From positions 1 to 49,598 of the forward strand of contig DATAPH010000098.1 of the NCBI GenBank assembly GCA_036265325.1: 49,598 nt of DNA, given 5' to 3'. The position numbers and the translations under genes were made by a program. This document shows positions 7,507-14,242 of the stretch, piece after piece (position 1 is the first letter of the stretch; each line of letters starts with the position of its first letter). The notes below the pieces were generated by a model. It was not told the origin of the DNA, did no database searches, and worked only from the letters and a program-made list of their open reading frames with translations. Source of the DNA: AC-51 sp036265325. Lineage in GTDB: Bacteria > Actinomycetota > UBA4738 > HRBIN12.

Positions 7507-7512
7507 TAGCCT
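7507..7512 (+). promoter_or_regulatory. -10 element TAGCCT for the DUF6159 gene
   Basis: TAGCCT is followed by a leader of about 33 nt that contains the perfect palindrome GGAACGTTCC (7531-7540). An AAGGAGG Shine-Dalgarno then precedes the ATG at 7552. Unlike many neighbours this is a leadered gene. Confidence 0.4.
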
Positions 7513-7551
7513 GGGGCCCGAAACCCCTGAGGAACGTTCCCAAGGAGGCCC

Positions 7552-8427
7552 ATGGCCGGCTCGATGTCGCGCAGCTTCCGGCTCCTCGGGGCGAGCTGGA
7601 CGCTGCTCGGGAAGGATCTGAAGCTCCTGGTCATGCCGCTTCTCTCGCTGGTCCTCGCGTGTGTCGCGGCGTGGGGCTTCTGGGCGCTCGGGCTCGTCGA
7701 CTTCACGGTCGAACGGTCGAGCTTCGCCAACCTCGTCGGCCTGTACCTGTTCTATTCGATCACTGCGTTCGTGGGCATCTGCTGCAACGCGGTCGTTGTC
7801 GCCGTCGCGATGGAGCGGCTCGCCGGGCGCCCGGCGACGCTGTCGGACGGGTGGCAGGTGGTGCGTGGTCGTATGGGCGCTGTGGTCCGCTGGGCGCTGA
7901 TCTCCGCAACGGTCGGCATCCTGATGCGCATCATCCAGGAGCGGTTGGGTCTTGTCGGCGTGCTGGTGACGTGGATCGGCAACGTCGCCTGGTCGCTCGC
8001 GACGTTCTTCGTCGTTCCGGTGCTGTTGTTCGAGCCGGTTGATGTGCGTGGAGCGATCCGCCGTTCGGCGCGCGTGTTCAAGGATCGATGGGGCGAACAG
8101 GTGACGGCGCAGGTCTCGATCAGCGCGGGGTTCAGCATCCTGCTGATCCCCGTGACCATGCTCGGCCTCGTGCTGATCCTGTCCGTCTCCCCCTGGGTGG
8201 GCGGTGCGGTCATCGTGGTCGGCTTCGTGGCCTTGATGGTCCTGTCGGTGACGCTCGAGCAGATCTTCGGTGCGGCGCTGTATCGATACGCCGTCACGGG
8301 AGCCGTGCCGGCGGGCATGACGGCCGCCGATTTCGAATCGATCGTGAAGCCGCGCCGCGGCGTCTTCGGCCGTTCGAGGAAGGTCGGCGTGCCACCGGCG
8401 CCGCCGCCAGCTCGACCCGACGTCTGA
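7552..8427 (+). CDS. DUF6159-type polytopic membrane protein
   Basis: A 291-residue integral membrane protein. It opens MSRSFRLLGASWTLLGKDLKLLVMPLLS, the pattern of the DUF6159 family. Hydrophobic segments lie at about residues 24-50, 60-90, 120-160 and 200-240. Between them are the conserved-looking DVRGAIRRSARVFKDRWGEQ and the C-terminal YRYAVTGAVPAGMTAADFESIVKPRR. Family function is unknown. The start has an excellent Shine-Dalgarno sequence. It is followed by a hairpin and the crotonyl-CoA reductase gene, which has its own promoter. Confidence 0.8.
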   Translation: MAGSMSRSFRLLGASWTLLGKDLKLLVMPLLSLVLACVAAWGFWALGLVDFTVERSSFANLVGLYLFYSITAFVGICCNAVVVAVAMERLAGRPATLSDGWQVVRGRMGAVVRWALISATVGILMRIIQERLGLVGVLVTWIGNVAWSLATFFVVPVLLFEPVDVRGAIRRSARVFKDRWGEQVTAQVSISAGFSILLIPVTMLGLVLILSVSPWVGGAVIVVGFVALMVLSVTLEQIFGAALYRYAVTGAVPAGMTAADFESIVKPRRGVFGRSRKVGVPPAPPPARPDV

Positions 8428-8433
8428 GGCGCC

Positions 8434-8453
8434 TCGCCGCGCGTTCGCGGCGA
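8434..8453 (+). terminator. GC-rich hairpin after the DUF6159 gene
   Basis: TCGCCGCG, a CGTT loop, then CGCGGCGA: a perfect 8-bp stem with a 4-nt loop, 7 bp after the stop codon. There is no T tract, as is common for high-G+C genomes. The next -10 hexamer begins 5 nt downstream. Confidence 0.5.
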
Positions 8454-8457
8454 TTGC

Positions 8458-8463
8458 TAGGGT
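8458..8463 (+). promoter_or_regulatory. -10 element TAGGGT for ccr
   Basis: TAGGGT lies 40 nt before the ATG at 8504, and the predicted leader contains AAGGGTGAG as ribosome binding site. Confidence 0.4.
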
Positions 8464-8503
8464 TCCCGCTCCGTTCCGTATCGATCCGAAAAGGGTGAGA
8501 CCC

Positions 8504-9742
8504 ATGGGCAAGGACGTCTACGACATCGGTGAGCTGCCGCCGATCGGCGAGGTGCCGCCGCAGATGCACGCGATGCTCGTGCGGCCCGATCGCTACGGCG
8601 AGCCTCGCGAGGCGATCCGCGACGAAGTGATCGATGTTCCCGAGCTCGGCCCGCACGACGTGCTGGTGGCGGTGATGGCGGCCGGCGTCAACTTCAACAA
8701 CGTGTGGGCGGCGCGCGGCATCCCGGTCGACGTGACCAAGACCCAAGCCCGCTGGAACGAGCCGACCGACTTCCACATCGTGGGTTCCGACGCGAGCGGG
8801 ATCGTCTACGCCGTCGGGTCGGAGGCCACGGGCGTGCAGGTCGGCGACCACGTCACCGTCCATCCCGGGCAGTGGGATCACGACGATCCATGGGTGTCGG
8901 CCGGCAAAGACCCTGGGCTCGCCGGCAGCTTTCGGGTCTGGGGCTACGACACGTGCTGGGGCTCGATGGCGCAGTTCACCAAGGTGCAGGACCACCAGTG
9001 CATGCCGAAGGCTGAGCAGCTCACCTGGGAAGAGGCCGCCGCGCCGACGCTGACCGGCGGCACGGCGTATCGGATGCTCTTCGGCTGGCCGCCGAACGTC
9101 GTCGAGCCCGGCGACCCGGTCCTCGTGTGGGGCGGGTCCGGTGGCCTCGGGTCGCTTGCGGTGCAGCTCGTGACCGACGCCGGCGGCCGGGCAGTGGCGG
9201 TTGTTTCCACCGACGAGAAGGGCGAGTACGCCAAGCAGCTCGGCGCCGTCGGCTTCGTCAACCGCAAGAACTTCGATCACTGGGGCGTGCCGCCCGCGTG
9301 GGACTCGCCGGACTGGAAGGGCTGGCTCGACGGCGCGAAGGCGTTCGGCAAGGCGTACTGGGACGCGCTCGGTGAGAAGTCCAACCCGCGCATCGTGTTC
9401 GATCACCCCGGCCAGGACACGATCCCGACGTCGAACTTCGTCTGCGACCGCGGCGGGATGATCGTGATCTGCGCCGGCACGACCGGCTACGACACGGTCA
9501 TCGACGTTCGCTACCTGTGGTTCCTGCAGAAGCGCTACCAGGGCTCGCACCTGATGAACGACGAGCAGGCGCTCGCGTTCAACGAGCTCGTGCGAGAGGG
9601 CAAGGTGGTCACGACCCTTGGCCACACGTATGCCTACGGCGAGATCCCGCACGCCCATCAGCTGATGGGCGACGGGCAGCTGCCGGAGGGAAACGTGAGC
9701 TGCCTGGTCGGGGCGGCCGAAGCCGGCACCGGGGCCGCGTAA
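8504..9742 (+). CDS. ccr: Crotonyl-CoA carboxylase/reductase family protein
   Basis: A 412-residue zinc-independent MDR-superfamily enzyme. Canonical Ccr reductively carboxylates crotonyl-CoA with NADPH and CO2 to ethylmalonyl-CoA. Visible family features are the N-terminal substrate region GVNFNNVWAARG (about residues 61-72), LTWEEAAAPTLTGGTAYRMLFGWPP, and the NADPH loop VLVWGGSGGLGSLAVQL. Further on are GFVNRKNFDHWG, IVFDHPGQDT, RGGMIVICAGTTGY and KRYQGSHLMN with a conserved histidine. The Ccr-typical GSFAEF segment reads GSMAQF here, so carboxylation ability should not be taken for granted. The ATG at 8504 is preferred over a GTG 9 nt upstream that lies inside the ribosome binding site. 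It is convergent with the NUDIX gene, 4 bp away. Confidence 0.87.
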   Translation: MGKDVYDIGELPPIGEVPPQMHAMLVRPDRYGEPREAIRDEVIDVPELGPHDVLVAVMAAGVNFNNVWAARGIPVDVTKTQARWNEPTDFHIVGSDASGIVYAVGSEATGVQVGDHVTVHPGQWDHDDPWVSAGKDPGLAGSFRVWGYDTCWGSMAQFTKVQDHQCMPKAEQLTWEEAAAPTLTGGTAYRMLFGWPPNVVEPGDPVLVWGGSGGLGSLAVQLVTDAGGRAVAVVSTDEKGEYAKQLGAVGFVNRKNFDHWGVPPAWDSPDWKGWLDGAKAFGKAYWDALGEKSNPRIVFDHPGQDTIPTSNFVCDRGGMIVICAGTTGYDTVIDVRYLWFLQKRYQGSHLMNDEQALAFNELVREGKVVTTLGHTYAYGEIPHAHQLMGDGQLPEGNVSCLVGAAEAGTGAA

Positions 9743-9746
9743 GGCT

Positions 9747-10178
9747 TCAGCTAAGCAGCTCGAGCACCCGATCCGGGTACAGCGGGGCGAACCGCCCCGC
9801 GCGGAGGTCTGCAACCGAGACGACGCGCGCAATCTCGACGTCGTCGTCGTCCTCGACGATCGCGACACCGTCCAGCGCGGCGAGCGCGTTCTCCGCGATC
9901 CAGCCCTCGAAGACGAATGCGATCTCGTGGTACGGCTCGCCCTCCATCGAGAAGATCTCCTCGCGGAACCCGAGGAGATCGATGTCCTCTATCTGGAGGG
10001 CCAGTTCTTCCCGGATCTCTCGGCGGGCGGCCTGGGCGGCCGTCTCTTGGAACTCGATGCCGCCTCCCGGCGGACGGAAGAAGATGCCCTCCGCCGGGTG
10101 GTGCATCTCGGAGATGACCACTCGATCATCGGCGCGAAGGAACACGAACGCGCACGGGCGTGTGACGTTCGGCGGCAC
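9747..10178 (-). CDS. NUDIX hydrolase
   Basis: A 143-residue hydrolase. The NUDIX box is visible as GGGIEFQETAAQAARREI followed by REELAL (pattern G-x5-E-x7-REUxEE), which binds the divalent metal that cleaves a nucleoside-diphosphate-linked substrate. The substrate is unknown. The GTG start overlaps the methylmalonyl-CoA epimerase stop by one base (TAGTG), so the two are coupled. It is the last gene of the XRE regulator, epimerase, NUDIX run. Confidence 0.88.
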   Translation of the reverse strand: MPPNVTRPCAFVFLRADDRVVISEMHHPAEGIFFRPPGGGIEFQETAAQAARREIREELALQIEDIDLLGFREEIFSMEGEPYHEIAFVFEGWIAENALAALDGVAIVEDDDDVEIARVVSVADLRAGRFAPLYPDRVLELLS

Positions 10179-10585
10179 TACCGCTCCTGGACGAGCTCCA
10201 CGAGCACGCCGCCCATCGCGGCCGGGTGGACGAACGCGATCAGCGTGTCCCGCGACCCGGTGCGCGGCGACTCGTCGACCAACCGCGCGCCCTCGGCACG
10301 GAGGTGCTCCAACGCAGCCGCGACGTCGTCGACGCGATAGGCGACGTGATGCACGCCGGGTCCCCGCGTCGCGAGCGACCGACCAACCGGCGTCTTCGGT
10401 CCGAGCGCGCCGAGCAGTTGGATGTAGGAGGAGCCGATGGCGAACAGCACCTCCTCGACCCCCTGATCCTCGACACGCTCGCGGTGGGTCGGCGCGATGC
10501 CGAGCAACCGCTCGTAGGTCACGACGGCCTCTTCGAGGGCGTCGACCGCGATCCCGACGTGGTCGATGTCGATGAGCTCGATCAT
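10178..10585 (-). CDS. mce: Methylmalonyl-CoA epimerase
   Basis: A 135-residue member of the VOC (glyoxalase/epimerase) fold that interconverts (S)- and (R)-methylmalonyl-CoA. Both beta-alpha-beta modules are seen: DIDHVGIAVDALEEAVVTYERLLG, with the first metal histidine, and GVHHVAYRVDDVAAALEHLRAEGARL, with the second. The conserved tail IAFVHPAAMGGVLVELVQ supplies the glutamate ligand. Length is typical. The ATG overlaps the stop of the XRE gene (ATGA). Its product would link the carboxylase at 3.8 kb and the ethylmalonyl-CoA route to succinyl-CoA through a mutase that is not in the window. Confidence 0.92.
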   Translation of the reverse strand: MIELIDIDHVGIAVDALEEAVVTYERLLGIAPTHRERVEDQGVEEVLFAIGSSYIQLLGALGPKTPVGRSLATRGPGVHHVAYRVDDVAAALEHLRAEGARLVDESPRTGSRDTLIAFVHPAAMGGVLVELVQER

Positions 10586-10956
10586 CTCGAAGCGCCGGCG
10601 ACCGGCTGCATCTTCGCGATCAACTCCCGAGCCGCGGCCACGTGGTACGCGGGGAGGTCGAGCGCGCGGGTGACCGCCGCGACGCCGTGCGCGCGGAGGT
10701 CGGGGTCCGGCTTGGCGTCGGCGCCGCGCGGCGCCTCCAGCACGAAGAACGACACGAGCTCGAGGAACTGGGGCAGCGAGGGGCTCATCGCGCCCCGTTC
10801 GTACTGATAGATCGTCTGCCGAGACGCCGGGCAGCCCTTCGTCTCGGCGGCGGCGTCGACCGATCGATATCCCGCGGCGCGCCGCAGATCACGCAACAAG
10901 GCGCCGATCACGGCGCGATCACGCTGCGCGATCGGCGGCTTCTTTGTGCGGGCCAT
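10582..10956 (-). CDS. XRE-family helix-turn-helix regulator
   Basis: A 124-residue DNA-binding protein starting MARTKKPPIAQRDRAVIGALLRDLRRAAGYRSVDAAA. The HTH continues through SRQTIYQYERGAMSPSLPQFLELVSFF, with the usual TIxxYERGxxxPS pattern in the recognition helix and turn. A short helical C-terminus follows. The ATG at 10956 is chosen because the HTH starts soon after it and because a TACGCT hexamer lies 9 nt upstream. It is the first gene of an operon with mce and the NUDIX gene and is divergent from the FtsH-like gene. It probably controls one or both sides. Confidence 0.85.
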   Translation of the reverse strand: MARTKKPPIAQRDRAVIGALLRDLRRAAGYRSVDAAAETKGCPASRQTIYQYERGAMSPSLPQFLELVSFFVLEAPRGADAKPDPDLRAHGVAAVTRALDLPAYHVAAARELIAKMQPVAGASR

Positions 10957-10965
10957 GAGCAGCGG

Positions 10966-10971
10966 AGCGTA
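10966..10971 (-). promoter_or_regulatory. -10 element TACGCT for the XRE-mce-NUDIX operon
   Basis: TACGCT on the minus strand, 9 nt from the ATG at 10956. This leaves a leader of only a few bases. Confidence 0.4.
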
Positions 10972-11020
10972 TCGCGGAGGCCGCGCACCCCGGGAACGGT
11001 CTGCACGCCAGATGCTTTGC

Positions 11021-11110
11021 CGGATGCCGGCCGTGCCGCACGACGCTCGGTCCCCTGCGTTCGCACCCGTCGACACCGCCGGAAGTCTGATGCGTTACAA
11101 CCGGCATCCG
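11021..11110. repeat. Inverted repeat in the XRE/FtsH-like divergent region
   Basis: CGGATGCCGG (11021-11030) and its exact reverse complement CCGGCATCCG (11101-11110) are separated by 70 bp. The right copy ends 3 bp before the TAGCGT hexamer of the FtsH-like gene. The 221-bp region otherwise shows no gene. These are candidate operators for the XRE protein. Confidence 0.45.
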
Positions 11111-11113
11111 ATG

Positions 11114-11119
11114 TAGCGT
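11114..11119 (+). promoter_or_regulatory. -10 element TAGCGT for the FtsH-like gene
   Basis: TAGCGT directly abuts a GTG at 11118 that would otherwise extend the downstream frame. The promoter therefore argues for the later GTG at 11178, which has its own AGGAG site. Confidence 0.4.
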
Positions 11120-11177
11120 GGCACTTCGGGAGGACCCCGGCCGATGCCCCGATCGGCCCACTGCGCGAGGAGCAGAT

Positions 11178-13001
11178 GTGCGCAACGAGGAAACGATCAC
11201 GCAGGGCGCGTTGTTGGCCGGATCCCAGTTGACCACCAAAGGCCGCGCGGACGTCTTCCGCCAGCGCGAGCGAACCCGTCTCAAGAAAGTGGTTCGCGCG
11301 ATCGTCATCGTCGGACTGATCGACTACCTGTTGTACCGGTTGTGGGCGTCCGGCTTTTCCCTGGGGATGCCGCACTTCGGCTCCGACTCGATCTTCTTCA
11401 TCCCGCCGCTCGTGATGCTGATCGCGATCATCGGGATGCCGCTCATGATGTTGATGAACGGGCGTTCACCGCACATCACGGTGTACCCCGAGCAGGTCGA
11501 GGTCGGCCTGACCGACATCAAGGGTCTCGACAACCAGGTGGACGAGGTCATGCGCTCGCTCGACGTTTTTCTCGGCTACGCGACCTTCCGAGAGGAGCTC
11601 GGCGGCACCCCGCGGCGCGGCATCCTGTTCGAAGGCCCTCCCGGAACCGGCAAAACGTTCTTGGCCAAGGCGATGGCCAAGCAGGCGGGCGTGCCGTTCC
11701 TGTTCATCCCAGCGCCGGCGTTCCAGTCCATGTGGCAGGGGATGTCGGCGTTCCGGATCCGGTCGTTCTTCCGCAAGCTCCGGAAAGCAGCGCGCAAGGA
11801 AGGGGGCGCGATCGGCTTCATCGAGGAGATCGACGCGGTGGCCATGACCCGGGGCGGCGGGTCTGCGGCCGTTCCCGCGCCGACGGACCTGTCGCGGACG
11901 ACGTCGGCGTTCTTCGGCGGCGGCGACGCGAACAACATGGTGAACGAGCTGCTGATCCAGATGCAGTCGTTCGACCAGCCGCCGCTCGGCCGCCGGATGA
12001 AGGCGAAGGTCATCTCGTGGATCAACGGCTACCTGCCGCCGTCGTGGCAGATGACGCCGATGCGGGCGGAGTACTCGAACATCCTGCTGATCGCGGCGAC
12101 CAACCGCGGCGACTCGCTCGACGCGGCGCTCCTACGGCCCGGACGCTTCGACCGCCGCCTGTACTTCGATGTGCCGACGAAGCAGGAGCGGCGTGAGCTG
12201 ATCGACTTCTTCCTCGTGCGCAAGGCCCATGAGGACGAGCTGGACATGAGCGAGACGCGTGACCGCGTTGCGTCCGAGACATTCGGCTACACGCCGGTGA
12301 TGATCGAGCACCTCTTTGACGAGGCGTTGCTCGTGGCGCTGCGTGACGGACGCCGCGAGATGCGGATGCGCGATGTGATGGACGCGAAGTTCGACGAGGA
12401 GGTAGGGCTGAAGCAGACCACGTCGTACACCGACTTCGATCGTGAGGCGGTCGCGACGCACGAGGCCGGCCACGCGACGGTCGCGTACTTCCTTGGGAAG
12501 GGGCGACGGCTCGAGGTGCTGTCGATCATCAAGCGCCGGGGTTCGCTCGGCCTGCTCGCGCACAGCGACGAGGAGGAGCGCCTAACCCGCACGCGCTCGG
12601 AGATCGAGAGCGGCATCGCGATCGCGCTCGGCGGCCTGGCCGCCGAGGAGCTCTGCCTCGGCGAGTCCGGGACCGGTCCGGGGGCCGACCTGGCCCACGC
12701 GACGGGACTGGCGGCGCAGATGGTCGGGTCGTTCGGGATGGCGGGATCGCTGATCAGCTACGAGGCGGTGGCCGACGGTCCGCTGTCGAAGTCCAACCTG
12801 GTTGGCAAGGTTCTGGCTAACGCCGAGACCAAGCAGAAGGTCGAGGACATCCTCACGACCCAGCGCGAGCGCGTTGCGGCGGTGCTCGAGGAGAATCGAG
12901 ACGTGCACACGGCGTTGGTCCAGGCGCTGCTCGAGCGCGACGAGCTCGTCCGCGACGACATCCTCGAGGTCATCGAGAAGGCGATCGCGAACCGGCCCTG
13001 A
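11178..13001 (+). CDS. FtsH-like membrane AAA+ zinc metalloprotease
   Basis: A 607-residue protein with two hydrophobic segments near the N-terminus (about residues 40-58 and 71-92). The loop between them is very short compared with FtsH. The AAA domain has Walker A GPPGTGKT (about 153-160), Walker B FIEEID (about 224-229) and the second region of homology AATNRGDSLDAALLRPGRFDRR (about 306-327). The protease domain has HEAGH (about 428-432) and an aspartate in GPGADLAHATG (about 504) as the likely third zinc ligand. About 30 extra residues lie between Walker B and the arginine-finger region (SWINGYLPPSWQM). Start is GTG with AGGAG 5 nt upstream. It probably degrades membrane or cytosolic proteins. 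A distinct FtsH-related subfamily is likely. Confidence 0.85.
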   Translation: MRNEETITQGALLAGSQLTTKGRADVFRQRERTRLKKVVRAIVIVGLIDYLLYRLWASGFSLGMPHFGSDSIFFIPPLVMLIAIIGMPLMMLMNGRSPHITVYPEQVEVGLTDIKGLDNQVDEVMRSLDVFLGYATFREELGGTPRRGILFEGPPGTGKTFLAKAMAKQAGVPFLFIPAPAFQSMWQGMSAFRIRSFFRKLRKAARKEGGAIGFIEEIDAVAMTRGGGSAAVPAPTDLSRTTSAFFGGGDANNMVNELLIQMQSFDQPPLGRRMKAKVISWINGYLPPSWQMTPMRAEYSNILLIAATNRGDSLDAALLRPGRFDRRLYFDVPTKQERRELIDFFLVRKAHEDELDMSETRDRVASETFGYTPVMIEHLFDEALLVALRDGRREMRMRDVMDAKFDEEVGLKQTTSYTDFDREAVATHEAGHATVAYFLGKGRRLEVLSIIKRRGSLGLLAHSDEEERLTRTRSEIESGIAIALGGLAAEELCLGESGTGPGADLAHATGLAAQMVGSFGMAGSLISYEAVADGPLSKSNLVGKVLANAETKQKVEDILTTQRERVAAVLEENRDVHTALVQALLERDELVRDDILEVIEKAIANRP

Positions 13002-13036
13002 CAGCCAGTCGCAGCGGCGGTTCCGCGGGCCGGCCG

Positions 13037-13042
13037 TAGACT
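13037..13042 (+). promoter_or_regulatory. -10 element TAGACT for the thiolase gene
   Basis: TAGACT then 6 nt then the ATG at 13049. It fits the leaderless arrangement seen repeatedly in this window. Confidence 0.55.
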
Positions 13043-13048
13043 CGGCGC

Positions 13049-14230
13049 ATGACCGCTTCGTACCTCGTCGCTGGCGTGCGCACCCCGATCGGCCGGTTCC
13101 ACGGCGGCCTCGCGCCGTTGAAGGCGGTGGAGCTCGGCAGCACGGTGATCGCTGCCGCGCTTGAGCGCTCGGGCGTCGCGGCGGAGCAGGTCGACTACAC
13201 GATCATGGGTCACGTCCTGCAGGCGGGACAGGGCCAGATCACCGCGCGCCAGGCCGCGGTCGCGGCCGGGATACCCATCGAGGTGCCGGCGCTGACGATC
13301 AACAAGGTGTGCCCCTCAGGCCTCGCCGCGATCGCGACCGCCGACCAGATGATCCGGGCGGGCGAGATCGAGGTCGCCATCGCCGGTGGCATGGAATCGA
13401 TGACCAACGCGCCGTACGTGATCCCGAAGGCACGCGACGGGCAGCGGCTCGGCAACAGTCCGATGCTCGACACGATGATCCATGACGGCCTGTGGTGCGC
13501 TTTCGACGACCGGCACATGGGCGAGGGCACCGATCAGATGAACCGTGAGTTCGGTGTCGACCGGGCGGATCAGGATGCATGGGCGGCTCGGTCGCACACT
13601 CGCGCGGCCGACGGGTGGGACTCGGGTCGGTTCGCCGACGAGGTCGTGCCGGTCTCCGTTCCCCAGCGCAAAGGCGCCCCCGTCGTGGTCGACCGCGACG
13701 AAGGCATCCGTCCCGACACAACGGCGGAACGGCTCTCGGGCCTGCGCCCTGCGTTCACCGAGAACGGCACGGTCACCGCAGGGAACGCCTCGCAGATCAG
13801 CGACGGGGCGTGTGCCGTGGTGATGGCGAGCGAAGACGCGGTTCGCCGGCTCGGCCTGACGCCGCTCGCGCGGATCGAGGCCTACGGCATGTCCGCAGAC
13901 CGATTCGCCTCGTTGCACACCGTGCCGGTGCTCGCCCTCGAGAAGGCGCTCAAGCGGATCGGTGCCACCGCGGACGACCTGGACGTCGTCGAGATCAACG
14001 AAGCGTTCGCGGGGGTGGCGGTGCACGCCACGCGGATGCTCGGCGTGGACGAGGCGATCGTGAACCCGAACGGGGGAGCGGTGGCGCTCGGCCACCCGAT
14101 CGGTGCGAGCGGCGCGCGGATCGTGTTGACCGCCGCGTTGGAGATGCGCCGACGTGACGCTGAGCTCGCCGCGGCCACGATCTGCGGCGGCGGCGGTCAG
14201 GGCGACGCGCTTATCGTGCGCCGCGCCTGA
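13049..14230 (+). CDS. atoB: Acetyl-CoA acetyltransferase (thiolase)
   Basis: A 393-residue thiolase that would condense two acetyl-CoA to acetoacetyl-CoA, or cleave the product. All catalytic residues are present: the acylated cysteine in INKVCPSGL (C88), the histidine in ALGHPIGASGAR (H349) and the second cysteine in ICGGGGQGDA (C379). The NEAFAGVAVH segment is also typical. Length and motifs fit the biosynthetic/degradative acetyl-CoA acetyltransferase class; stereotypical FadA features are not decisive. It is convergent with the coiled-coil sensor gene 12 bp away. With hbd and ccr it completes the first steps from acetyl-CoA toward ethylmalonyl-CoA, except for crotonase. Confidence 0.92.
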   Translation: MTASYLVAGVRTPIGRFHGGLAPLKAVELGSTVIAAALERSGVAAEQVDYTIMGHVLQAGQGQITARQAAVAAGIPIEVPALTINKVCPSGLAAIATADQMIRAGEIEVAIAGGMESMTNAPYVIPKARDGQRLGNSPMLDTMIHDGLWCAFDDRHMGEGTDQMNREFGVDRADQDAWAARSHTRAADGWDSGRFADEVVPVSVPQRKGAPVVVDRDEGIRPDTTAERLSGLRPAFTENGTVTAGNASQISDGACAVVMASEDAVRRLGLTPLARIEAYGMSADRFASLHTVPVLALEKALKRIGATADDLDVVEINEAFAGVAVHATRMLGVDEAIVNPNGGAVALGHPIGASGARIVLTAALEMRRRDAELAAATICGGGGQGDALIVRRA

Positions 14231-14242
14231 CCGCGCGTCGGC

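Noticed and set aside
11118..11177. Upstream GTG extending the FtsH-like protein by 20 residues
   Set aside because: That GTG overlaps the likely -10 hexamer, has no ribosome binding site and adds an arginine/proline-rich segment; the GTG at 11178 has AGGAG at good spacing.
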